DNA of 10,715 nucleotides from Deltaproteobacteria bacterium. GTDB taxonomy: Bacteria > Desulfobacterota > DSM-4660 > Desulfatiglandales > Desulfatiglandaceae. The DNA is taken from contig JAFCZI010000054.1 of the NCBI GenBank assembly GCA_019314425.1, positions 1 to 10,715 of the forward strand, written 5' to 3'. The notes below the pieces were generated by a model, which saw only the letters and a program-made list of their open reading frames with translations, made no database searches and had not been told where the DNA came from. Within the stretch, counting starts at the first letter, position 1; each line of letters starts with the position of its first letter. Made by a program: the position numbers and the translations under genes. Shown in pieces: positions 1 to 6,292 of the stretch.

Positions 1-143
1 AAGTCCCATCTACTGCGTTGCAGTGATTTTTCAGAATCTCAACATACGACATGTATGCCTACGATCCTGAAAAACCACTACGCCTTGTATATGGAACCTT
101 TTACAACGCCATCTACAGATGGATTTGTGACTTTTTACGAGAC
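1..143. repeat. Long imperfect palindromic repeat, copy 1 (truncated by window edge)
   Basis: Positions 1-90 match 9397-9487 with only about three differences (one inserted T, a nearby substitution and a G/T change). The unit is an imperfect inverted repeat: the TTTTTCAG near 29 pairs with CTGAAAAA near 67, and the centre has CATAC-GACAT-GTATG. Beyond 90 this copy differs from the other: it continues with a small perfect palindrome (CCATCT/AGATGG, 109-122) and ends with GACTTTTTACGAG, the reverse complement of the left end seen in the other copy (CGTAAAAAGTC at 9391). The left end lies outside the window. It looks like a REP/MITE-type non-autonomous element. It sits directly upstream of the response-regulator gene, so it may affect that gene's expression. 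Confidence 0.8.
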
Positions 144-172
144 AACTGAATCTTCAGCGTCTTGATAGAAAC

Positions 173-177
173 AGGAG
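173..177 (+). promoter_or_regulatory. Ribosome binding site of the response regulator gene
   Basis: AGGAG lies 10 nt before the ATG at 188. The ATG at 180 is only 2 nt from this site and in another frame, so the site decides for 188. Confidence 0.6.
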
Positions 178-187
178 ATATGAACAT

Positions 188-1432
188 ATGCCAACCCGAA
201 ACCTGCTACATGCCCATGAAAATCCTCCCGTTTTTTCCAAACACACCATTGTTGTACTACTCGTGGACGACCAGGAGATTGTGGCCGAAGCCGTTCGGCG
301 GATGTTGTCGGGAGAGCCGGATATCCAATTGGAATACTGCCAGGATCCCACAAAGGCCCTTGATCTGGCCAGGCAAATCCATCCCACCCTCATTCTGCAG
401 GATTTGATCATGCCCGAGATCGACGGTTTGACCCTGGTTCGGTTTTTCAGGGCCTCCGAGGACACGCGACAGATTCCGTTGATCGTGCTTTCCACCAAAG
501 AAGATCCCGCCACAAAAGCTGAAGCCTTTGCCCGGGGCGCCGACGATTACCTGGTGAAATTACCCGACAGGGTAGAGCTCATTGCCCGGATTCGCTACCA
601 CTCAAAAGCCTATATCACGCTTCTTGAGCGCAACGAAGCCTATGACGCCCTCCTGGCCAGTCAGGCGGCCCTTAACAGCGAGCTTATGCAGGCGGCGGCC
701 TATGTTCGCGCCCTTATGCCCGCCCGGCTGATGGGCGATATCCGCACGGATTGGGAATTTATTCCCTCCACATCCCTGGGGGGAGATTCCTTCGGCTATC
801 ACTGGATTGACCCGGATCATTTTGCCATGTATCTGCTGGATGTATGCGGACATGGCATCGGGGCGGCCATTTTGTCCATATCCGTCATTAATGACTTGCG
901 GTCCGAGTCCCTGAACCAGGTGGATTTCAGGAATCCGGGCCAGGTTTTGGCTGAACTCAATCAGGTTTTTAAAATGGAAAATCATAACGATATGTATTTC
1001 ACCATCTGGTACGGAGTGTATCATAAACAAAAATGTGAGATTACTTATGCCGGCGGCGGCCACCCGCCGGCCATTGCCATCACCGGTGATTCGCCCGAAA
1101 CGGCCAAACTGGTCAAACTGCCGGGACAAGGATTCATCATCGGTGCCATGCCGGACAAAGAATATCCCGTTTCTTCATTTTCTCTAAAGCCTTTTACGCG
1201 GCTTTTTATCTACAGCGATGGGATTTACGAGGTCGATGGTTGTGGCGACAGGGTTTGCATGGTAGAGGATTTTGTTCAGGTGGTGAGCGATCTTTACAGG
1301 GAAAACAATGCCCACGTGAAGGGTATTATCGATGCCATGAAATTACGGCAGGGGAAGGACATTTTTAATGACGATGTCTCCCTGCTGGAGCTTGAGTTTG
1401 CACCGTCCGGTGATTCTCTAAATTCGTATTAA
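188..1432 (+). CDS. Response regulator with PP2C/SpoIIE-type serine phosphatase output (RsbU-like)
   Basis: A 414-residue cytoplasmic signalling protein. Residues about 20-138 form a receiver domain: acidic pair D27/D28, phosphoacceptor D72 in the D-LIM-P motif, S102 and conserved K124. A helical linker (about 141-175) leads to a PP2C/SpoIIE phosphatase domain (about 185-405) with its metal-binding motifs: GGD (198-200), DVCGHGIGAA (218-227), GGGHPP (289-294), YSDGIYE (342-348) and DDVSLL (395-400). Both domains should therefore be active. In this family, phosphorylation by a sensor kinase usually switches on dephosphorylation of an anti-sigma-factor antagonist (STAS protein). No kinase, STAS protein or anti-sigma factor lies in the window, so the partner is unknown. 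It precedes an exopolysaccharide-type operon in the same direction, but decayed DNA separates them, so a regulatory link is only a guess. The ATG at 188 is chosen for its AGGAG. Confidence 0.93.
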   Translation: MPTRNLLHAHENPPVFSKHTIVVLLVDDQEIVAEAVRRMLSGEPDIQLEYCQDPTKALDLARQIHPTLILQDLIMPEIDGLTLVRFFRASEDTRQIPLIVLSTKEDPATKAEAFARGADDYLVKLPDRVELIARIRYHSKAYITLLERNEAYDALLASQAALNSELMQAAAYVRALMPARLMGDIRTDWEFIPSTSLGGDSFGYHWIDPDHFAMYLLDVCGHGIGAAILSISVINDLRSESLNQVDFRNPGQVLAELNQVFKMENHNDMYFTIWYGVYHKQKCEITYAGGGHPPAIAITGDSPETAKLVKLPGQGFIIGAMPDKEYPVSSFSLKPFTRLFIYSDGIYEVDGCGDRVCMVEDFVQVVSDLYRENNAHVKGIIDAMKLRQGKDIFNDDVSLLELEFAPSGDSLNSY

Positions 1433-1534
1433 AGCCTTACCGTTTCAAAAGACGGCTATCAAATTTCGGGAGACAGGGATGTTCGTCAGATTATAAATTT
1501 CGTTTTGATTTTTTTCATTTGATATAGTGCCCTC

Positions 1535-1733
1535 ATACCACGAAAAGCCCGCATAGATGCTCCAGGAGCGCTTCACCACGTTATTGCCAGGGGAATAGGT
1601 CGTCGAAAAGTGTTTGATGATAATGACGACTGAGACTTTTTCGTGGAGCAGTTGGGAAAGTAGTTTCCGACACAGAAACACAATGTTTTGCGTGGGCGCT
1701 GATACCCAGAGTGAATTCCAATGACTCATTTAT
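1535..1733 (+). pseudogene. Remnant of a REP-associated (Y1/IS200-like) transposase
   Basis: Translating from 1535 gives the familiar N-terminus of Y1_Tnp/RAYT transposases: PRKARIDAPGALHH, then VIARGIGRRKVFDDNDD. At least three lesions are visible: the expected ATG is ATA (1535-1537); a TGA at 1631-1633 stands where these proteins usually have Arg (a CGA to TGA change would explain it); and one base seems lost near 1656-1660, giving TAG at 1661 unless the reading is shifted. After the shift the match resumes with KVVSDTETQCFAWALIP and is lost just before the HUH metal-binding motif (usually PNHxH), which is absent. The family normally runs well over 100 residues further, so the 3' part is deleted. 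RAYTs are linked to REP-type palindromes, and two long palindromes lie in this window; that association is an inference. Confidence 0.8.
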
Positions 1734-1762
1734 TTCCAGTCCCTAAGATGAGATTTTTGTAA

Positions 1763-1867
1763 ATATTCGGCCAGCACCCCATGGACCATAATCACCAGCG
1801 GGCCGTATTTGTGGCCTCGTTCAATGCGGTGCTGCGGTATCTGGGACGAATTGAGGGGTCCATTCAT
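1763..1867 (+). pseudogene. Fragment resembling a DUF364-type (putative heavy-metal chelation) protein
   Basis: An open stretch reads IFGQHP, then MDHNHQRAVFVASFNAVLRYLGRIEGSIH (29 residues from the ATG at 1781). From memory the pattern 'RA..VA.LNAV.R.LG....T.H' resembles an internal segment of DUF364/DUF4213 proteins, which often accompany molybdenum or metal-cofactor genes. An in-frame TAA lies at 1760 and the frame closes with TAG at 1901 after 11 unrelated residues. The piece ends at about 1867, where XdhC-like sequence begins in another frame. That points to a deletion joining two formerly separate genes. The family name is tentative; that this is a broken gene is more certain. Confidence 0.45.
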
Positions 1868-2150
1868 TTGTCCGGTCCCATGGGTCAACCCCCTGGGCTA
1901 TAGGCGCCAATATGCTGGTTTTCTCGGATGGTCATATTGTGGGAAGCATCGGTGGCGGCGCCATGGAAAACCAGGTGATTGAAGAAGCCAGGTCAGCGCT
2001 GAAAAATGGCATACCCAAATCCATTGGCCGCGACGACAAGCTTGTTTGAGCTTGAAGTGGATGCCCTCGAAATCCTTTCCACAATCTCTTATTTCCTTGA
2101 CCGAGCAAATGGAGTGCTCTATATTTCCGGCTAAAGTGGCAGAGCCGCAG
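1868..2150 (+). pseudogene. xdhC: Broken XdhC/CoxI-family gene (molybdoenzyme maturation factor)
   Basis: Reading in the frame of 1870 gives VRSHGSTPWAIGANM, then LVFSDGHIVGSIGGG and AMENQVIEEARSALK. This is the typical N-terminal domain of XdhC/CoxI proteins, which insert or sulfurate the molybdenum cofactor of xanthine dehydrogenase-like enzymes. The frame ends at TGA 2047. A +1 shifted frame continues with LELEVDALEIL (from 2048) and GVLYISG, then TAA at 2132 and SGRAAVL, which parallels the family's 'GGEV.VFIEP ... LYIFGAGHVA' entry into the Rossmann domain. So there is a frameshift or small deletion near 2040-2048, a nonsense codon at 2132 and loss of the C-terminal half. The 5' end is also missing, replaced by the preceding fragment. 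Nothing functional is expected from it. Confidence 0.75.
2097..2125 (+). promoter_or_regulatory. Candidate sigma70-type promoter for the exopolysaccharide operon
   Basis: TTGACC (2097-2102) and TATATT (2120-2125) are separated by exactly 17 nt, a good match to the housekeeping consensus. It lies about 195 nt before the first operon gene, inside XdhC debris, so it may be a chance match or a promoter created by decay. No better pair was seen nearer to 2320. Confidence 0.3.
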
Positions 2151-2175
2151 TTTTAAGTTTTAGGTTTTAGGTTTT
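2150..2175 (+). repeat. Short tandem heptamer repeat, (GTTTTAG)n
   Basis: GTTTTAA, GTTTTAG and GTTTTAG follow each other directly, then GTTTTT. About 3.7 units of a T-rich 7-mer lie between the XdhC debris and the operon leader. This kind of array is prone to slippage. No function is evident. Confidence 0.6.
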
Positions 2176-2184
2176 TCAGTCAAT

Positions 2185-2304
2185 GAACTTCTTGTTTTTT
2201 GTGACAGAAAACCAGGTGATAAGGTACTGGATGCAGCTAAATATTTCGATAATCTCAATTTTAACGATGAATCTTTGTTGAAAAGCCAAAACGTATCAGT
2301 TTAA
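2185..2304 (+). pseudogene. Unrecognised coding fragment in the operon leader
   Basis: This frame has no recognised start and reads NELLVFCDRKPGDKVL, then DAAKYFDNLNFNDES, and stops at TAA (2302-2304). The composition looks protein-like, but I do not recognise the family. It could be the 3' end of another deleted gene or plain noncoding DNA. The rest of 2176-2319 is AT-rich leader of the next gene, without an evident strong ribosome binding site. Confidence 0.2.
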
Positions 2305-2319
2305 TCGAAAATTTCCCTT

Positions 2320-2796
2320 ATGAAACGATATGTTGTTATTCTGATCGCCGTCGCCCTTCTGACAACCGTGGCCTATCATTTGTTTAAATCGGACTGGGTA
2401 ACCTTTAGAAGGGGAGAAGGCTATTTCGCGAAAAAGGAGTATTCGCAGGCCATCCCCTGTTACGCGCGTCTGTTCAAAAGCGGGTTTGAGGCGCCAACGC
2501 TTCTGAGTCATTTGGGAACGTCATACCTTGCCACGGGTGATTTTGGGAAGGCGATGACGATCTTTCAGCGTATTCTTAACCGCAGCCCGGACAAATTATC
2601 AGCCCTCAAGGAACTGGCCGATATCTACATAATTTTTGGTCGATTCAAAGAGGCCATCACCCTCTATCAGGCTTTCCTTCAAGAACAACCCGACAACACG
2701 TCTGTTCGTATCCTTTTGGCAAGGGCTTTGACCTGGTCCGATCATTTTGATGAGGCCATTCAAGAATATAAAAAAGCTTTGGGGGAAGAAAAATGA
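2320..2796 (+). CDS. Membrane-anchored TPR protein, first gene of the exopolysaccharide operon
   Basis: A 158-residue protein. Residues 4-20 (YVVILIAVALLTTVAYH) form one hydrophobic segment after a short basic N-terminus, with no clear cleavage site, so it is probably an inner-membrane anchor with the rest in the periplasm. Residues about 26-155 hold roughly three to four TPR units, with the typical 'A...Y...L' spacing and Gly/Ala helix contacts (GDFGKAMTIFQRIL, GRFKEAITLYQAFL, DHFDEAIQEYKKAL). TPRs bind proteins. In Bcs, Pga and Alg systems they line the periplasmic path of the polymer, and this protein may link the synthase to the outer-membrane porin (inference). The stop overlaps the next start by 4 nt (ATGA). 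No strong Shine-Dalgarno precedes the ATG; this start is kept because it gives a complete membrane anchor. Confidence 0.85.
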   Translation: MKRYVVILIAVALLTTVAYHLFKSDWVTFRRGEGYFAKKEYSQAIPCYARLFKSGFEAPTLLSHLGTSYLATGDFGKAMTIFQRILNRSPDKLSALKELADIYIIFGRFKEAITLYQAFLQEQPDNTSVRILLARALTWSDHFDEAIQEYKKALGEEK

Positions 2797-3464
2797 AAAA
2801 AATCAACATCAAACGTCTTCTGTCCGCAGGAATTTTGGTGGGGTTTCTCTTTGGCACATCCTCTGCCCATTCAGAGGAAACCACCCAAAACCTTATCATT
2901 CCGCCATCGATTCAAAAAACAACCCCTTCAAAACCAAACAGGGTGAAGCCTGGAGAGGAGATCCCGAACTGGGTGGCCCGCTGGGAACTGGCAAGGGTTC
3001 TGAGCTATGCCAAACGATATGATGAGTCCATAATCGAATATGGAAAGGTTCTGAAAGAGAAGCCCGGTCTTGTGGAAGCAAAGGTGGAAATGGCCAAGGT
3101 CCTCTTCTGGAAGGGGGATCAAAAAGCGGCTGTCCGGATCCTGGAACAGATTCCAACCAAAGATATGGCCGGGGACACCCAGGTCCTGATGGCGGATCTC
3201 CTTGTGGCACAGAAAAATTACGCAAAGGCAGAACCGCTGTACAAAGCCTATCTGGCCGCCCACCCGGAGGATCAGGCCACCCGGCTGAAGCTTGCTGAGA
3301 TGCTGAGCTGGCAAAAGAAATACGATGCGTCTCTTGCTGAATACAGGAAGATCCTGAAGGCGCGCCCCGATGATGTTCAGGTTCGGAGACGGTATGCCTT
3401 TGTGCTCATCTGGGCGGGCAAGCATTCAGAGGCAGCTTCAGAGCTGAAAAAGACCCTTAATTAA
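2793..3464 (+). CDS. Secreted periplasmic TPR protein of the exopolysaccharide operon
   Basis: A 223-residue protein. Residues 1-27 are a signal peptide: a KKINIKR basic start, hydrophobic core, and likely cleavage at or near SSA-HS (residues 24-27). A Pro/Thr/Lys-rich linker (about 30-57) leads to roughly five TPR units (58-223), such as KRYDESIIEYGKVL (75-88), KNYAKAEPLYKAYL (141-154) and KKYDASLAEYRKIL (175-188). The segment from about 59 to 120 closely resembles the start of the next protein's TPR array (both have 'LAR.L.Y....NES/DES...Y..(I/V)LK.KP'), which suggests duplication. It probably forms part of the periplasmic scaffold for polymer export. Starts inside the upstream stop (ATGA overlap) with GGGGGA about 7 nt before, so translational coupling is likely. 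Confidence 0.87.
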   Translation: MKKINIKRLLSAGILVGFLFGTSSAHSEETTQNLIIPPSIQKTTPSKPNRVKPGEEIPNWVARWELARVLSYAKRYDESIIEYGKVLKEKPGLVEAKVEMAKVLFWKGDQKAAVRILEQIPTKDMAGDTQVLMADLLVAQKNYAKAEPLYKAYLAAHPEDQATRLKLAEMLSWQKKYDASLAEYRKILKARPDDVQVRRRYAFVLIWAGKHSEAASELKKTLN

Positions 3465-3467
3465 GGA
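3463..3467 (+). promoter_or_regulatory. Ribosome binding site of the TPR-porin gene
   Basis: AAGGA overlaps the stop codon of the preceding gene and lies 7 nt before the ATG at 3475, which fits translational coupling and fixes this start. Confidence 0.6.
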
Positions 3468-3474
3468 ACCGGGA

Positions 3475-6288
3475 ATGGTTTATTTTGTCCTCATATGCCT
3501 CTGCCTGATGTTTCCTTCAAACGCATCCGCGCTTCAGGCCCAAAATCCCTCTGAAACGGTTATCCCGGAGAAACATTGGATCACGGACTTTGAGGCCCGT
3601 CTGGCCCTTGCAAGAATCCTCGCTTATGATGACCATACCCTGAATGAATCACTCAAAGAATACCGGATTATTCTCAAACAGAAACCGGACAATCGCGTGG
3701 TACGCCTGGAGATGGCGCGTGTTCTCATACGAAAGGGGGATGCAACGGAGGCCCTGTCCATTCTCAAAAGTATTCAAATGATGCGTCCACATGATCCTGA
3801 AACCCTGGTCGCACTCGCTGATCTGGAGGCAAGCCTTGGACATGCGGCAAGGAGTCGCGATCTTTATATGGATGCCATTCGCGTGAGTGATCAGCCTGAA
3901 ATAATGAAACTGAAATTTGCAGAACGGATGAATCTGTGGGGGGATTTTTATCAGGCTGAGGCGATTTACAGAGCGTATCTCAAGACCCACCCCGATAAAA
4001 GGGCGGTGGCCTTACCCTTAGCCGCCGTGCTGAGAAGCTCGGAGCGTTATGGCGAAGCGGAGGGGATCTACAAACTATTGTTAGCTGAATCTCCTGATTC
4101 CAGGGAGGTCCTCATGGGGCTTGCCCGGCTGAAATTTTTGGAGAAGGATTTTGGCGCCGCCGGAAAATTTGTCGACCGAGTTCTTAAGCTTGACCCCGAT
4201 GCCCCTGATGGGCTTTTATTGAAGGCGGATCTTCTGTTCCTGCAGAAACGATATGACGAGGCGTTGAGTCTCTATTCAACATTATCAAAAATGAGTTGCT
4301 GCCAGGTCAAGGGCCTCATCGGTATGGGAAAGGCGTGCCTGGAGCAGGGGGAAAAGGACCTCGCCCAGACATATTTTGATAAGGCGTTTGAGATCGATCC
4401 TGAAAACATGGCGGCCCGATTTTATGCGGCAGGAACCCAGAAGGCCACGTCAGAGGACTTTGTGAACGCCCTCTTAGAGGAGAAGCCCCTGTCCCCGATG
4501 ATTTTGGATGAATGGGCGAAACTGTATGCCACACACGGATTCAACAAGATTGCCATAAAATGCTACGAGGCCTCTCTCAAAATGGACCCGGCCTATTTTC
4601 CATCACAGATCGGTATTGCCGAAATCCTGGCGATTGACCATCAGTATGAGCCTGCCATAAAACGTTTTGAAACCCTTGCGCAAGCATTTCCCGACAACCG
4701 GAAGATCCTCATCGAGTGGGCCAGAGCGCTCGGATGGGGCAGGCGGTATGATGAATCCATTGCCTTATACGACAAAATCTACGGGATCGCGCCCTCGGAC
4801 CCGGTCCCTCAAATGGAAAAGGCCCGCACGGCCGTATGGGCCAAGGAAATGGATGTGGCTTCAGCGGCCTACGAAGGCCTCTTGACGCCCCCGGTTGATA
4901 GGGCGCTTGCCCGTTCACTGAGGCCGGTTGCTGAAGCCTCTAAAAATCCCGGCTTAATTGCCGCCGTCGATAAGTTGGCAGACGGGGCGGAGGAAGGTTC
5001 CATCTTTCAGGGCGTTGAGGCATTCCGTGAAGCGTTTGAAAAGCTCAGGCCCACCCTCACTTCGGATACAAACAAGCAGATTGACGCCATACTGATTCGA
5101 TGGTACCCCTCATTTGCCATTCAAAAGACGGCATACCTGGAAAATAATGGAAAACGTCTCGTTTGGGACAAACGATTTACCCGGGCCATGGATGCCTATG
5201 AAGATCTTCTCGATTTCACGCCTGGAAACGAGGAGGCGATCTTTGACTATGCCCAGATTGAATGCGCGTTAGGCCTGTGTGACCGTGAGACGGAAACATA
5301 CCGGAAACTTCTAAATATGGACAAACACCACAACTTGGCGGGCAAGGCCTTGGAACGAGCGAAGATCCGCCGAAACCCTTCCCTTAAGTCAGGGCAGATT
5401 TACTGGGCCGAACGGGGGAGGCATGGCCTGACGGAGATCGATCGATACCGAACCGATCTGGGGGTGGATGTGCCCATCGGCTGCCGGTTTCATCTCAAGC
5501 TGACCGGTCACCACTGGATCGAGAACCCGAGCTTTACGGACGAGTCATACGGGGCAAATGGTTTCACGCTCGGCGGCAGCGGCACATTGAACGACTATAT
5601 CCGGGGGGAGGCCGGCTGGACCCGGAAAATATATCAAGACCATGAATTCGAAAACACGGATACCGGCTACGCCCACCTCTGGTTTAATCTGAGGGATTAT
5701 GTCGAGATCGGTCTGGGCTATGACCGGACGGACGAACTTTACAACTATTTCGGGATCAGGCAGAGGATACAGGCAAGCTCATGGTGGATGTCAATAGATT
5801 CCGATATTACCCGCAGGCTGGAAGTCACGGGCCAGGCAAAATACCTGCGCTATAATGATGACAATGACGCCCAGTGCTATCTGCTGGGGGCTGGGTATTC
5901 TTTTACCGATCATCCCAGGATATTTAAGGTTTCGCTGGCCGGTGAATACCGTAATACCCAGAACCACGATGTATACCAGTATGAAGACGGTCAACTGGTT
6001 AACATCATTCACCCTTACTGGACTCCCCAGGACTATTACGCAGGCGGGGTCACGGCTGAATGGTATCATGATCTGTCAACGCTGCTGTTCTGCGGCAGTC
6101 AACGCCACTTTTACGACCTGGCCTTGACATTGGGCACGGATACGGAAAGCAACCCCTCTGTGGAACTCCGGGGCGAATGGCATTATGAATTTTTCAATCA
6201 CTGGACACTCAACATCACGGGCCTGATCCATCGCTCCCAACTATGGGATGCGGAAGGTATGTGGGCCGACATCAGGTACCAATTTTAA
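3475..6288 (+). CDS. TPR-scaffold outer-membrane porin for exopolysaccharide export (BcsC/PgaA-like architecture)
   Basis: A 937-residue protein with a signal peptide (1 to about 20, likely cleavage after SNASA or ALQA). A long array of TPR units fills about 38-630 (examples ERYGEAEGIYKLLL 190-203, KRYDEALSLYSTL 258-270, RRYDESIALYDKIY 423-436, KRFTRAMDAYEDLL 566-579). The last 300 residues (about 636-937) switch to alternating polar/aromatic strands rich in Tyr, Trp, Gly and Asp, and end in ADIRYQF. A C-terminal Phe is the classic signal for Bam-dependent insertion of an outer-membrane beta-barrel. This periplasmic TPR plus C-terminal barrel layout is that of BcsC and PgaA, which export cellulose and poly-GlcNAc; BcsC is longer (about 1,150 residues). 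So the polymer should leave the cell through it. It starts 10 nt after the upstream gene and lies 4 nt before the synthase gene. Role confident; polymer unknown. Confidence 0.88.
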   Translation: MVYFVLICLCLMFPSNASALQAQNPSETVIPEKHWITDFEARLALARILAYDDHTLNESLKEYRIILKQKPDNRVVRLEMARVLIRKGDATEALSILKSIQMMRPHDPETLVALADLEASLGHAARSRDLYMDAIRVSDQPEIMKLKFAERMNLWGDFYQAEAIYRAYLKTHPDKRAVALPLAAVLRSSERYGEAEGIYKLLLAESPDSREVLMGLARLKFLEKDFGAAGKFVDRVLKLDPDAPDGLLLKADLLFLQKRYDEALSLYSTLSKMSCCQVKGLIGMGKACLEQGEKDLAQTYFDKAFEIDPENMAARFYAAGTQKATSEDFVNALLEEKPLSPMILDEWAKLYATHGFNKIAIKCYEASLKMDPAYFPSQIGIAEILAIDHQYEPAIKRFETLAQAFPDNRKILIEWARALGWGRRYDESIALYDKIYGIAPSDPVPQMEKARTAVWAKEMDVASAAYEGLLTPPVDRALARSLRPVAEASKNPGLIAAVDKLADGAEEGSIFQGVEAFREAFEKLRPTLTSDTNKQIDAILIRWYPSFAIQKTAYLENNGKRLVWDKRFTRAMDAYEDLLDFTPGNEEAIFDYAQIECALGLCDRETETYRKLLNMDKHHNLAGKALERAKIRRNPSLKSGQIYWAERGRHGLTEIDRYRTDLGVDVPIGCRFHLKLTGHHWIENPSFTDESYGANGFTLGGSGTLNDYIRGEAGWTRKIYQDHEFENTDTGYAHLWFNLRDYVEIGLGYDRTDELYNYFGIRQRIQASSWWMSIDSDITRRLEVTGQAKYLRYNDDNDAQCYLLGAGYSFTDHPRIFKVSLAGEYRNTQNHDVYQYEDGQLVNIIHPYWTPQDYYAGGVTAEWYHDLSTLLFCGSQRHFYDLALTLGTDTESNPSVELRGEWHYEFFNHWTLNITGLIHRSQLWDAEGMWADIRYQF

Positions 6289-6292
6289 TGCT

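Noticed and set aside
602..1129. Antisense open frame of 175 codons opposite the phosphatase gene
   Set aside because: It has no recognisable motif and lies fully opposite conserved PP2C motifs; a by-product of codon bias.
1442..1457. Hairpin CCGTTT-CAAA-AGACGG just after the phosphatase gene as a terminator
   Set aside because: A 6-bp stem with a G-U pair and no T-tract after it; too weak to call.
2896..3425. Antisense open frames opposite the periplasmic TPR gene
   Set aside because: Proline-rich, low-complexity translations with no start signal, opposite a well-supported TPR gene.
6248..6292. In-frame upstream ATG that would lengthen the glycosyltransferase by 15 residues
   Set aside because: The extra residues lie inside the porin's final coding strand, resemble nothing in the family, and the GGAAGG before it is only about 1 nt from the ATG. 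The ATG at 6293, 4 nt after the porin stop, is simpler.
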